The notes: a model not told the origin generated them from the sequence alone. A DNA stretch of 17,132 nucleotides from an uncultured Collinsella sp. (GCA_900552145.1 URYW01000035.1:1-17132), one strand, 5' to 3'. Shown: positions 7,953-15,764, numbered from the stretch's first letter. A program made the numbers and translations.

Positions 7953-9173
7953 ATGGTTGATACAGATTTTACTTGGCGGCTTACGCAAGGACTCGTGCGG
8001 ATCGACAGCTCAGACCCGGGTGCGTATGAGGACGAGATTGAGCGCTATATCAAAGCGTTGGTTGAGGAACGGTTGGCGCAGCTGAGCCATCCGGTGCTCC
8101 ATGCCGTGCAGGTTGAGGAGCTCGAGGTGCTGCCCGGGCGCCGCAACCTTATGGTCACCGTGCCGGGACTGAGCGACGAGCCACGGCTCGTCTATATCTG
8201 CCATATGGATACCGTTACGCTGGGCGATGGCTGGGACGCGGACATTCCGCCGCTCGGAGCGATCGTGCGCAACGATAAACTCTATGGCCGCGGTGCCTGC
8301 GATATGAAGGGTGGCCTGGCCTGCGCCATTGCCGCATTGGTCCATACGCTCGAGCGCGTGACGGCAGAAGGCGAGCTGCCCCGCCGCGGCTTCTCACTCA
8401 TTTGCTCGGTCGACGAGGAGGACTTTATGCGCGGCTCAGAGGCCGCGATCGATGCCGGCTGCGTCGGCTCGCGTGAATGGGTGCTGGACACCGAGCCCAC
8501 CGACGGACAGATCCAGGTGGCGCACAAGGGGCGTACGTGGTTCGAGATTGAAATGGCTGGCGTGACGGCGCATGCGAGCCAGCCCTGGAAGGGCGCGGAT
8601 GCCGACGCCGCCATGGCCGAGGCCGTGTGTTCGCTCCGTCGCGCGTTTGTGGCGCTGCCCGCGCACGATGAGCTGGGGCCTTCGACCATCACGTTTGGCC
8701 AAATCGAGGGCGGATATCGCCCCTATGTCGTGCCAGACCATGCCAAGGTCTGGGTCGACATGCGCCTGACCCCGCCGACCGACACCGCGGCCGTGGTCCG
8801 GATGGTGGAGCAAGCCATCGCCGGCGCCGAAGCCGCGGTCCCCGGTTGCCATGGAAGCTATACCGTGACAGGCGACCACCCCGCTATCGAGCGCGATCCG
8901 GCCTCTCCCCTTCTAGCAGCGCTCAAGCGTGCCGCCGATGACGTGACGGACGCAGACACGACCGTCGGCTTCTTTACCGGCTACACCGATACCGCCGTCA
9001 TTGCCGGCAAGACGGGCAACCGCAATTGCATGAGCTACGGTCCCGGGTCGCTTGCGCTCGCGCACACGCCCAACGAATATGTGCCCCACGCCGATATCGT
9101 TCGTTGTCAGCAGGTGCTAATCGCGCTCGCCGATAACGTGCTCTGGGACGCGAGCGGCCAAGTTGGGGCATAA
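7953..9173 (+). CDS. M20 family metallopeptidase (ArgE/DapE/ACY1-like)
   Basis: Zinc-dependent amidohydrolase or peptidase of 406 residues, probably cytoplasmic. The start ATG 7953 follows GAGG by five bases and gives the N-terminus expected of the family (DFTWRLTQGLVRIDSSDPG); a start upstream at 7833 would add 40 residues across the preceding terminator and possible promoter, so it was rejected. Metal and catalytic residues are visible: H84 and D86 in ICHMDTV, D117 in GRGACDMKGG, E155/E156 in SVDEEDF, and a C-terminal HTPNEYV histidine. A dimerisation segment with HKGRTWFEIEMAGVTAHAS lies between, as in DapE/ArgE. The specificity (succinyl-diaminopimelate, acetylornithine or a dipeptide) cannot be read from sequence alone. 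The next gene starts 39 bases on and may share its transcript. Stop TAA. Confidence 0.9.
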   Translation: MVDTDFTWRLTQGLVRIDSSDPGAYEDEIERYIKALVEERLAQLSHPVLHAVQVEELEVLPGRRNLMVTVPGLSDEPRLVYICHMDTVTLGDGWDADIPPLGAIVRNDKLYGRGACDMKGGLACAIAALVHTLERVTAEGELPRRGFSLICSVDEEDFMRGSEAAIDAGCVGSREWVLDTEPTDGQIQVAHKGRTWFEIEMAGVTAHASQPWKGADADAAMAEAVCSLRRAFVALPAHDELGPSTITFGQIEGGYRPYVVPDHAKVWVDMRLTPPTDTAAVVRMVEQAIAGAEAAVPGCHGSYTVTGDHPAIERDPASPLLAALKRAADDVTDADTTVGFFTGYTDTAVIAGKTGNRNCMSYGPGSLALAHTPNEYVPHADIVRCQQVLIALADNVLWDASGQVGA

Positions 9174-9212
9174 TAAGCCGCGAACAAACCGACTCGTGCG
9201 TTAGGACCGCCC

Positions 9213-9902
9213 ATGAAAGCACTTCCGTTTCCCTGCATCCGCCCGGCTCAGGACCGCGTGCTCGAGGCGCTGCCTGCAATGGGCAGCATCCTGAGCGGCA
9301 ACGATGCTCTGCGCGGAGCCCTTGCCGATGGCCTGATGCTCAAGGACCCGGGTGCGGCGTATTACGTGTACGAATGCTCGGGCGAGCCGGGACGCGTGAC
9401 GGGTGTCGTGGCGATCTGCCCGGTTAACGTGCTGACGGGTAGCGACGAGGCTGCCGCCGAGAGCGTCGACGCACTCGCCGCCGCGCGCGCGATCACCGAG
9501 CTCAAGGTGCAGCCCCGTCCCGTAACACTTGCCTACGAAGCCTCGCCCGTCATGAATATCATCCTCGGCGCCGCAAAAGAGGGCGCTTCACTCTATGCCG
9601 TCACCGACCCCGCCGGCATTACGCACCGCGTGTGGGAGGTCAAGCGCGAGGACGCCGTCGGCGCCATCCGTGCCATGCTCGACCAGGCGCCGGAGCCGGC
9701 ACTGGCCGACGACCCCGCCTACGCTGCCGCGCTGGTCGGGGCATCACAGCTCCTGGCCGACGATGCCCGTGCCGCCGGCACCTACACGGGCAAAGAGCCG
9801 TTCAACTTTACCGTAGCTGTGCTCTTCCCCGCCGCGCAGGTCAGCGGCGGCGCGCCGCAGGTCCCGATGGGCCTGCTCACCCACCAGATCGCGCGGTTCT
9901 AG
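9213..9902 (+). CDS. Short divergent DUF1015 family protein
   Basis: Protein of 229 residues, function unknown. It follows the DUF1015 pattern: IRPAQDRVLEALPAM at the start, then YYVYECSGEPGRVTGVVAI (about 50-70), and THRVWEVKREDAVGAIRAML in the middle. DUF1015 proteins are usually around 400 residues and carry an ADGHHR-like motif; here the matching place reads LADDPAYAAALVGASQ, so the histidines are gone, and the C-terminal half is lacking. As I recall, DUF1015 genes often sit near serC and serA in Firmicutes and relatives, which fits here and hints at a link to serine metabolism. The start ATG 9213 follows AGGA. The stop TAG is followed by a strong terminator. Confidence 0.7.
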   Translation: MKALPFPCIRPAQDRVLEALPAMGSILSGNDALRGALADGLMLKDPGAAYYVYECSGEPGRVTGVVAICPVNVLTGSDEAAAESVDALAAARAITELKVQPRPVTLAYEASPVMNIILGAAKEGASLYAVTDPAGITHRVWEVKREDAVGAIRAMLDQAPEPALADDPAYAAALVGASQLLADDARAAGTYTGKEPFNFTVAVLFPAAQVSGGAPQVPMGLLTHQIARF

Positions 9903-9947
9903 CGAGACCAGACCGCCCGGCACAAAAATCGGCAGCCCAACAAACAG

Positions 9948-9988
9948 GGGGCGGAGATGCAGCAGGTACATGCATCTCCGCCCCTTTT
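9948..9988 (+). terminator. Rho-independent terminator after the DUF1015 gene
   Basis: GGGGCGGAGATGCA (9948-9961) and TGCATCTCCGCCCC (9971-9984) pair perfectly over 14 bases with a nine-base loop, followed by TTTT. It closes the plus-strand group; the next gene converges on it from the other strand. Confidence 0.9.
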
Positions 9989-10031
9989 GCGTCGAGAAGT
10001 TATGCCGGCGACCCGTGCCGCCACGCTCGCG

Positions 10032-10667
10032 TTATCCGCGCTGCGGACCCGCAGTAGCCACGAGCGGTTCAGGACACCGCTCGCGCGCGTAGTCCTCCTG
10101 CGTAAAGACTTCGACAAGTTCAAACGTATCGGCCGTATCGTCAAACGCAAAATGCAGCACTGAGCAGTTGCCCGGCACGCGTTCGCGCTCGTCTGCCGCC
10201 GCGCCCCGCACGTGGTCCAAAAACTCCTTGATAGCCGAGCCATGGCTCACCGCGAGCACGCACTCGTGGTCCGGACGTCGCATAAGATCGGTCAACGTCG
10301 CCACCATGCGCTCGCGCACCTGCATCTGGCCCTCGCCGCCAAACTGGCGATAGAAGTCGCGCCACGGGCGCCTGGGCATGAGCATCACGCGCTCGGCCTC
10401 AAAGTCGCCAAAGAACCACTCACGCAGGCCGTCCAGGCGCTCGTACGCCAAGCCCGGCCACAAGTTGGCGATAGTCTGCTCGGTACGATGAAGCGTGGAG
10501 GTGTAGGCATGATCGGGCTCAATGCCGCGCGCACGTAAAAACATGCCGGCGCGCGCCGCCTGGTCGCAACCCAACTGCGTAAGCGGCGAGTCACTCCAGC
10601 CCTGAATAATGCGCTTAAGGTTGAATATTGTCTGCCCATGACGAACCAGATACAGGTCTTTGTTCAT
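10032..10667 (-). CDS. Histidine phosphatase family protein, copy 1
   Basis: Phosphoglycerate-mutase-like phosphatase of 211 residues. The N-terminal YLVRHGQT holds the phospho-acceptor H10 with R9; the second histidine is in AVSHGSA, and an acidic LREWFFGDFE lies between. Start: ATG 10667-10665 is preceded by AAAGGA with five bases between; an in-frame upstream start at 10691 would add eight residues and overlap the previous gene. It lies 17 bases behind the second phosphatase and shares its layout throughout, so the two look like a tandem duplication. Substrate unknown: members include sugar-phosphate phosphatases, CobC-like enzymes and mutases. Stop TAA. Confidence 0.9.
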   Translation of the reverse strand: MNKDLYLVRHGQTIFNLKRIIQGWSDSPLTQLGCDQAARAGMFLRARGIEPDHAYTSTLHRTEQTIANLWPGLAYERLDGLREWFFGDFEAERVMLMPRRPWRDFYRQFGGEGQMQVRERMVATLTDLMRRPDHECVLAVSHGSAIKEFLDHVRGAAADERERVPGNCSVLHFAFDDTADTFELVEVFTQEDYARERCPEPLVATAGPQRG

Positions 10668-10684
10668 AGGGGTCCTTTCGTTCG

Positions 10685-11227
10685 TTACCAATCAAGGAGC
10701 GAAAACGCCCCGTCGCAATAGCCAAAATGAAGCACGGCTCCGTTGTCGGGTAGCTCTCCCCTGCCAGTCACATACTCAAGAAACTCCTGGCAGGCTGAGC
10801 CGTGGGAAACCGCCAGCACGCAGTCGTGCTGCGGCCTGGCCATGATGCGCGACAGCACCGCGACCATACGCGACTGGAGCTGCACTTCAGACTCGCCACC
10901 AAAGGCCACCGGATAATCACCCCAGGGCTGCGGCGGCATATCGCGATTTGATGTGCCCTCCAGCGAGCCCAAATGCCACTCGCGTAGGTCATCGACCAGC
11001 TCTATCGAGCAGCCCTCGCCAGCAATTAGCTCAGCCGTACGCCGCGCCCGGCCCAACGGGGAGGAATACACACGGTCAAAGGTCACGCCACGCGCCTCAA
11101 ACGCCGCGCGCGTCGCCAGCGCCTGCTCGCGCCCGCGCGCCGTAAGCGGCGAATCGTGCCCACCCTGCAAAATGTTCTGCACGTTGAGCTCAGTCTGCCC
11201 ATGCCGCACCAAATACAAATCTGTCAC
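10685..11227 (-). CDS. Histidine phosphatase family protein, copy 2
   Basis: A 180-residue member of the same phosphatase family as the downstream gene. YLVRHGQTELN holds R8 and the catalytic H9; a YSSPLGRARRTAE segment has the usual second arginine; LREWHLGSLEG and AVSHGSA complete the active site. It starts at GTG 11227-11225, behind a GGGGAGG ribosome-binding site; no ATG is nearby. It ends 17 bases before the downstream paralogue, so the two are probably cotranscribed. Copy 2 is shorter at the C-terminus. Substrate unknown. Stop TAA. Confidence 0.9.
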   Translation of the reverse strand: MTDLYLVRHGQTELNVQNILQGGHDSPLTARGREQALATRAAFEARGVTFDRVYSSPLGRARRTAELIAGEGCSIELVDDLREWHLGSLEGTSNRDMPPQPWGDYPVAFGGESEVQLQSRMVAVLSRIMARPQHDCVLAVSHGSACQEFLEYVTGRGELPDNGAVLHFGYCDGAFSLLDW

Positions 11228-11242
11228 ACGTCCTCCCCTCGC

Positions 11243-11277
11243 ACCACCGCAAAGGGGACAGGTACCTTTGTGGTGGT
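11243..11277. repeat. REP-like imperfect hairpin
   Basis: ACCACCGCAAAGG (11243-11255) and CCTTTGTGGTGGT (11265-11277) pair over 13 bases with a single G-T wobble, with GGACAGGTA in the loop. It sits in the 82-base gap between the second phosphatase and the nitroreductase. Elements with a core close to AAAGGGGACAGGTACCTTTG are, as I recall, scattered through Coriobacteriia genomes, which would make it a dispersed repeat. No second copy is evident in this window. Confidence 0.55.
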
Positions 11278-11309
11278 TTACCGCCGGATCACACCGCGGT
11301 GACGCTCAG

Positions 11310-11981
11310 CTACACCAGTACGTCGGCAAGCGGGCGCTTGGGTACGTGGTGCACCTGCGCCTCGTCGCGCCAGTAATTAATTGAGCCGTCGGGGTTGGAA
11401 TCGATCGCATCGATCACCTGCGTCTCGGCCGGAACGCCAAACGCCATGATCAGCTTGAGCTCATACTTGTCGCTATCGAGCCCCATGGCATCGATCGCGT
11501 GGGGCGTAAAGGCCTTGAACATGCAGGCAGCCACCTCGGGCGTGGCGCTGCGGGCGGCGAGCATCATCGTCTGCGCGGCAATGCCCGTGTCGACCTCGGT
11601 GATGGGCGCGGCGGGCTTACCCGGAACAGCGCGCTCGGCAAGAATCGCGATGTAGCCGGTCGGGCGCTCGCCCTCATCGGGACCCGACCAATCCTTGAGC
11701 GCACCGGCCCACGCGAGCTCCTCAAATACGCGCGCGCAGTCCTCGGCACCGCTCACCACATGAAAACGCAGGCGCTGAGCATTGGCGCCACAGGGAGCCA
11801 GATGCGCAAGCTCCGCCAGCTCGAGCAAAAACTCGCGCGGCACGCGCATGGACTCGTCAAATCGACGGCACGTGCGGGCGCGGCGAACCAGCGCGTCAAA
11901 CGTGTCCAGGCCAAGCTTTTCGCAACCCTGCTTCGCCATCGACTCGGCGCTTACCGGCGCCGCGGGAACTGTTTCGTTCAT
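11310..11981 (-). CDS. Nitroreductase family protein
   Basis: FMN-dependent oxidoreductase of 223 residues, cytoplasmic. The N-terminal FDALVRRARTCRRFDES is the FMN-phosphate-binding arginine segment of the family; LAPCGANAQRLRFHVV follows, and the central ITEVDTGIAAQTMMLAA carries the conserved helix that packs on the flavin. The C-terminal LKLIMAFGVPAE is also typical. Physiological substrate unknown. ATG 11981-11979 is preceded by GGGGGGG, which can pair with the 16S tail as a ribosome-binding site. It shares its strand with the two phosphatase genes downstream, but the REP-like hairpin lies between. Stop TAG. Confidence 0.9.
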   Translation of the reverse strand: MNETVPAAPVSAESMAKQGCEKLGLDTFDALVRRARTCRRFDESMRVPREFLLELAELAHLAPCGANAQRLRFHVVSGAEDCARVFEELAWAGALKDWSGPDEGERPTGYIAILAERAVPGKPAAPITEVDTGIAAQTMMLAARSATPEVAACMFKAFTPHAIDAMGLDSDKYELKLIMAFGVPAETQVIDAIDSNPDGSINYWRDEAQVHHVPKRPLADVLV

Positions 11982-12112
11982 AGGACCCCCCCAATAAAAG
12001 CCAATTGTCCTTAAGAAAATCTAACCTAAAACGTAGGCAATAACGAACAGAGCCGCAATGTTCTACACCTGTTGAATATCCCACATCCAAGCGGGAACAA
12101 AGATAACAATTC

Positions 12113-12142
12113 GGGAAGGTGAGGCTCCCATTCGCCCTTCCC
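12113..12142. repeat. Inverted repeat between the nitroreductase and HdeD-like genes
   Basis: GGGAAGG (12113-12119) and CCTTCCC (12136-12142) are inverted copies around a 16-base spacer in the 235-base divergent gap. It could be an operator, but nothing ties it to a known regulator. No clear promoter was found in this gap. Confidence 0.3.
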
Positions 12143-12216
12143 GCCCCACGCGACGGCGCCCTTGGGCGATACTGGTTGCAAGAGCTACGGCTTACGCCGC
12201 ACGGAAAGGAGACATC

Positions 12217-12819
12217 ATGGGCATCTTTAAGAACGATGACAAGCAATCGAGCGCATTTGGATTTGACGAGAAAAGCATGGCAGGCAAGGCCGTCAAGGCC
12301 GTGCGCTGGATTTACGCCATCACGGGCATCTTGGCGCTCGTCGCCGGCATCGCACTGCTGTTTGCGCCCGCCAAGTCCCTCGTCTTCCTAACGACCGTCT
12401 TGGGCTTCTACTTTGTGATCACGGCCGCGATCAGGCTGTTTACCGCTGTTTTCGAGCCGCTGTTGCCCACCGGCTGGCGCGTTACGAGCATCATCTCCAA
12501 CCTGCTCATCATTCTGGGCGGCGTCATAATCCTGCGCAATCAGGCCTTCTCGACCGCAACGCTCACCACGCTCGTGGTGGTCGTCGCCGGCTTTGGCTGG
12601 ATTGTCGAGGGCGTCATGTCGATTCTGGAGTCCGAGCTTTCGTCTAACCGCGCCCTCGCCATCCTGAGCGGCGCGCTCTCCATCATCGCGGGCATGTTCG
12701 TGTTTATCTATCCGCTGTGGTCGGCCAAGATGCTCGTCATCTTTAGCGGCGCCGCGCTGCTGGTGTTTGGCGTGATGCTGATTGTTCGCGCCATTCAGTT
12801 TGGCAAACTGGTGCACTAG
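12217..12819 (+). CDS. HdeD/DUF308 family membrane protein
   Basis: Integral membrane protein of 200 residues with about six membrane helices (roughly 32-50, 55-76, 89-107, 113-136, 144-165 and 168-191), arranged as repeated helix pairs as in the HdeD acid-resistance family. No catalytic motifs are seen. The first 25 residues are polar and likely cytoplasmic. Start ATG 12217 follows AAAGGAG. The stop TAG is directly followed by the ATG of the YaiI-like gene, so the two are surely cotranscribed and translationally coupled. Function unknown; in enteric bacteria the family is linked to acid stress. Confidence 0.85.
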   Translation: MGIFKNDDKQSSAFGFDEKSMAGKAVKAVRWIYAITGILALVAGIALLFAPAKSLVFLTTVLGFYFVITAAIRLFTAVFEPLLPTGWRVTSIISNLLIILGGVIILRNQAFSTATLTTLVVVVAGFGWIVEGVMSILESELSSNRALAILSGALSIIAGMFVFIYPLWSAKMLVIFSGAALLVFGVMLIVRAIQFGKLVH

Positions 12820-13302
12820 ATGCCAAAGACGCTTTTTATTGATGCCGACGCCTGCCCGGTCACGCGCGAGTCGATTGACTGCGCACGGAGGGCAGGCGTC
12901 GCCGTCGTTATCGCCGGCAACAGCACGCAGAACCTGGAACGCCACATTCGCCGCGACGATCCGCGCGACGCCGAGCACGCGCGTCGGGGCTTTTGGGTCA
13001 CGACGCTCGATGTGAGCGTGGGAGCCGATAGCGCCGACTTTGCCATTGTCGAGCGTCTGCAGGCAGGCGATGTGGTCGTGACGCAGGACATTGGCCTGGC
13101 GAGCATGGTGCTCGGCCGCGATGCCGCCGCCATTGGCGTGCGCGGGCGCGTCTACGATAAGGCGACCATCGACATGCAACTGTTTATTCGCCACGAGGAA
13201 AAGAAGGTGCGCCGCGCCGGGGGACGCACCCGCGGTCCGGCAGCCTTCACCAGCGAGGACCGGGCCCGCTTTAAACACAACCTCACCGAGCTGCTGCGCT
13301 AA
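12820..13302 (+). CDS. YaiI/YqxD family protein (DUF188)
   Basis: A conserved 160-residue cytoplasmic protein whose biochemical role is unknown; the fold is related to PIN/NYN-type nucleases. Family motifs are in order: FIDADACPV (6-14), GADSADFAIV (68-77), VVTQDIGLA (86-94), and RAGGRTRGPAAF (132-143). The aspartates in the first and third motifs match acidic sites of NYN-like nucleases, which hints at nucleic-acid processing. It starts at ATG 12820, with no gap from the preceding stop. It ends with TAA two bases before the terminator stem. Confidence 0.93.
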   Translation: MPKTLFIDADACPVTRESIDCARRAGVAVVIAGNSTQNLERHIRRDDPRDAEHARRGFWVTTLDVSVGADSADFAIVERLQAGDVVVTQDIGLASMVLGRDAAAIGVRGRVYDKATIDMQLFIRHEEKKVRRAGGRTRGPAAFTSEDRARFKHNLTELLR

Positions 13303-13304
13303 CC

Positions 13305-13345
13305 AAGGCAGATTTTTGGGACATGCCTAAAAATCTGCCTTTTTG
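13305..13345 (+). terminator. Rho-independent terminator after the YaiI-like gene
   Basis: AAGGCAGATTTTT (13305-13317) pairs with AAAAATCTGCCTT (13329-13341), and the T run continues to 13344. It lies right after the stop at 13302. Confidence 0.9.
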
Positions 13346-13385
13346 TTTTGGGCGGTGTGGACGCTCAGGATCCATGGCTTAACAA

Positions 13386-13458
13386 AAAACGGGCTTCAAA
13401 ATGCCATGCATCGCCGCACTGCGCAGGCGCCGAGCATGGCTATTTTGAAGCCCGTTTT
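13386..13458 (-). terminator. Long terminator hairpin of the heavy-metal exporter gene
   Basis: AAAACGGGCTTCAAAAT (13386-13402) pairs with ATTTTGAAGCCCGTTTT (13442-13458); the stem goes on through GCCATGC (13403-13409) and GCATGGC (13434-13440) with only a T bulge at 13441. That makes a stem of 24 bases around a 24-base loop. On the minus strand it ends in a T run (TTTTTTGTT), so it terminates the gene at 13470-14558. It is longer than an ordinary terminator. Confidence 0.8.
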
Positions 13459-13469
13459 GCTAGGCCTAC

Positions 13470-14558
13470 TTAGAGGCCAACGGCGGAGAGAATGAGTCCC
13501 CAGCCGGCGCCGATGACGTACATCATGACCAGGAACACGGCGTTTTCGCGAGCGCTGCGGTTGGTGCGGAACAGGACTAGGTAGCCCACACCGGCGGAAA
13601 TGAGCGTACCGGTGAGCATCGGCGCCAGCTGCAGCGCGCCTTCGAGGTACAACTGCGTAATAACGACGCTGGCCGAGCAATTGGGAATCAGCCCGACAAG
13701 CGCCGAGCCCAGGACGGCGAGCGTCTCATAGCCGCGCAGGAACTGCTCGATTGCAGACTCGCCAAAGGTCTCGAGGACGGCGACCAGAATCAACGTCACT
13801 AGGAAAATGAATACCGACACCTGCACGGTGTGCGAGATCGCGCTGCGGATGATCGACAGAACGGGCGCGCCCTCGTGGGAGTGGCTGTGGTCGTGGCCGT
13901 GGTGGTGCTCGTGTGCGTCCGCGTGACCATGGTCGTGGCTGTGGTCGTGCCCGTGATCGTCCTCATCCTCGTCACAGCCACAATGATCACGTTCGCACAG
14001 CTCGTGGATGTGATCGGCACTTACGCCCGCCTCGGCCACCTCGTCAATGATGTCGCCCCCGGTATGGTCATCATGCGCGCAGTTCACATGAGCCGGATTG
14101 ACAGCGGTCCCCAGCACGGTACGGCGAATCGCCGCATGCGCGCGGGCATTACGACGAAGGCCGCGAATAGCCGCATCCACGATAAAGCCGGTGACCAGAG
14201 CGATCAGCGCCTTCGAGGCGAGCAGCATCGCCATGGTCTGCACGGGAACTTGCTCGGCGAGCAACAGCGGCAGCATCTCGTCGGAGGTCGAGAGGAACAC
14301 GGCGACCAGCGTGCCCAGCGTCACGACGCGGCCAGCGTACAGCGTTGCCGCCATGGCCGAAAATCCGCACTGCGGCACCATGCCCAACAACGATCCGACA
14401 ACCGGACCCGCGGCACCGGCGCGCTTGATAGCGCCGTTGACGCGATCGCCCGCCACATGCTCTAACGTCTCGAGGGCAAGATACGTCACCAACAAAAACG
14501 GCACCAGCGACAGCGTGTCCTTGCCGGCGTCGAGCAGAATATCAATCAGTAAATCCAT
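13470..14558 (-). CDS. Putative ten-helix heavy-metal exporter (ArsP_2-like), histidine-rich loop
   Basis: Membrane protein of 362 residues in two hydrophobic halves, matching the putative 10TM heavy-metal/manganese exporter family. Each half has the same motif, GMVPQCGFSAM (59-69) and GLIPNCSASVV (289-299), as expected of an internally duplicated transporter with a cysteine in each core. Between them is a hydrophilic loop (about 155-230) with CAHDDH, HCGC and a dense run of H, D and E, in which HDHSHDHGH-like units repeat; this surely binds metal ions. Hence metal export is likely, but the ion (manganese, zinc, nickel or an arsenical) is not shown. The ATG 14558 has an AAAGG eleven bases upstream. 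A palindrome at 14602 may control it. Stop TAA. Confidence 0.8.
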   Translation of the reverse strand: MDLLIDILLDAGKDTLSLVPFLLVTYLALETLEHVAGDRVNGAIKRAGAAGPVVGSLLGMVPQCGFSAMAATLYAGRVVTLGTLVAVFLSTSDEMLPLLLAEQVPVQTMAMLLASKALIALVTGFIVDAAIRGLRRNARAHAAIRRTVLGTAVNPAHVNCAHDDHTGGDIIDEVAEAGVSADHIHELCERDHCGCDEDEDDHGHDHSHDHGHADAHEHHHGHDHSHSHEGAPVLSIIRSAISHTVQVSVFIFLVTLILVAVLETFGESAIEQFLRGYETLAVLGSALVGLIPNCSASVVITQLYLEGALQLAPMLTGTLISAGVGYLVLFRTNRSARENAVFLVMMYVIGAGWGLILSAVGL

Positions 14559-14601
14559 GACGGATGGAACCTTTCGTGTCTTTCGGCAACATTGTAAAAG
14601 T

Positions 14602-14618
14602 CCTAGCGGTCAACTAGG
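14602..14618. promoter_or_regulatory. Palindrome upstream of the metal exporter gene
   Basis: CCTAG (14602-14606) and CTAGG (14614-14618) form an inverted repeat, flanked by two direct ATTGTA copies (14591-14596 and 14621-14626). On the minus strand the inner copy reads TACAAT, a likely -10 box, so a repressor bound here would overlap the promoter of the exporter gene. The regulator is unknown. Confidence 0.4.
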
Positions 14619-14729
14619 GTATTGTAGTTGTCCCGGGCGCGGTGCCAATAGTTGCCCATGGTAAACTATCATCTCGCCACAACTCAGTAACCCCGAGCCG
14701 CACGACGCGGCCCGTCCAAGGAGCAGCAT

Positions 14730-15698
14730 ATGAATGTTTCGCAAGCACTCGAATACGAGCGCCAGCCGTTTATCCCCATGTTTATCTATGGCGATCACGG
14801 CGCCATGGAGTCCGAGCGCCAGAAGGGCGAGGAGGCCCTCAAGGTGCTCGAGACCGAGTACTTTACCGCCGAGGGCGACCCCGGCTTCGACTTTGCCACT
14901 GTGCGCGACCTGGCCGACCGCAACCGCGACCTGTGCGACCAGATTGGCGAGGCGCGCCTGCGCAACGTGACGCCCGCGACGCTCTCGCGCGGCCTGTCCG
15001 ACGCCGACACCTGCGCCGCCATCGGCAAGATGCAAAAGCGCACCGCCGCATCGGTCATGCGCGAGATCCGCGGTGACCGCGACGCACTCGGCGTAGCCTA
15101 CGCCCGCAAGCCCATCCAAGGCACGGTGCTGGGCATCGACATCGAGACCACCGGTCGCGCGCCCGAGCGCGGTTACATCATCAACGTGGGCTGGGAGATC
15201 ATGGATCTCACCAGCGATGCCGTGCCGCATGACGCCGAAGCACACTACTGCGGCCTGCCCGACATCTACCGCGGCGAGGATGTGCCGCTATCGAACATCC
15301 ATCACATCACCTGGGACGACATCGACGGCAAAAAGCCGTTCCGCGAGAACAAGGAGCTGCAGAAGCAGCTGCTCAAGCTCATGAAGAAGTACCCGTACAT
15401 GGCACACAATGCCGCCTTCGAGGACAGCTGGTTCAAAATTCATCTGGACGGTTATGCCGAGGCACGCCGCGCATGAAAGATCATCGGCATCGACTCGCGC
15501 CAGATCTGCCGCAGCCTGGACGCCGACGTGCGCTCGCTCCCCCGCGAGTCCGCGCCCGCTGCGCTCGAGAACTGGGCGCGCCGCCGTGGCACCCTCGCCG
15601 CCGACGCTAACGAGCAGCACCTGGGCCTCGACGACACCGACCTCATGCTCCGTACCGTCCAGGCCGAGTTCAACCTCAAGAACCTGTTTGCCAAGTAG
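14730..15698 (+). pseudogene. DnaQ-like 3'-5' exonuclease, split by an in-frame TGA
   Basis: The frame starts at ATG 14730 behind AAGGAG and would encode 322 residues to TAG 15696-15698, but a TGA at 15474-15476 (codon 249) cuts it. An N-terminal region of about 130 residues with no recognised domain precedes a DEDD exonuclease domain. Exo I is GIDIETTG with D137/E139; Exo II is MAHNAAFED with H226, N227 and D232. Exo III, NEQHLGLDDTDLML with H297 and nearby aspartates, comes only after the TGA. The truncated 248-residue product therefore lacks the third catalytic motif and is probably inactive. The sequence after the TGA continues in the same frame as a clear homologous tail, so one base change (for example GGA to TGA) would explain it. 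Alternatives are readthrough or a sequencing error. Confidence 0.85.
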
Positions 15699-15736
15699 AA
15701 ACGTCTGCGACAAACCACGGCGTAGATCACGAGTGG

Positions 15737-15764
15737 CCCCGCAGCGAGAAACCTCGCGGCGGGG
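15737..15764 (+). terminator. Hairpin after the exonuclease gene, possible terminator
   Basis: CCCCGC (15737-15742) and GCGGGG (15759-15764) pair, then an A-G mismatch, then GCGAG (15744-15748) with CTCGC (15753-15757), loop AAAC. The stem is strong but no T run follows, so it may act only as a weak or factor-dependent terminator. Confidence 0.45.

Noticed and set aside
11986..11992. Seven-G run before the nitroreductase start as a phase-variation tract
   Set aside because: It is shorter, lies outside the reading frame and at the normal distance for a ribosome-binding site, so it probably just serves as one.
12388..13278. 296-residue minus-strand frame opposite the HdeD-like and YaiI-like genes
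   Set aside because: It overlaps two well-supported genes on the other strand and has no recognisable domain.
13860..13990. Dense short repeats resembling a CRISPR or tandem array
   Set aside because: They are codons of the His/Asp-rich loop of the exporter gene, without equal repeat and spacer lengths.
15474..15476. Selenocysteine at the TGA of the exonuclease gene
   Set aside because: The position is not a redox or active site in this family, and no SECIS-like stem was seen just downstream.
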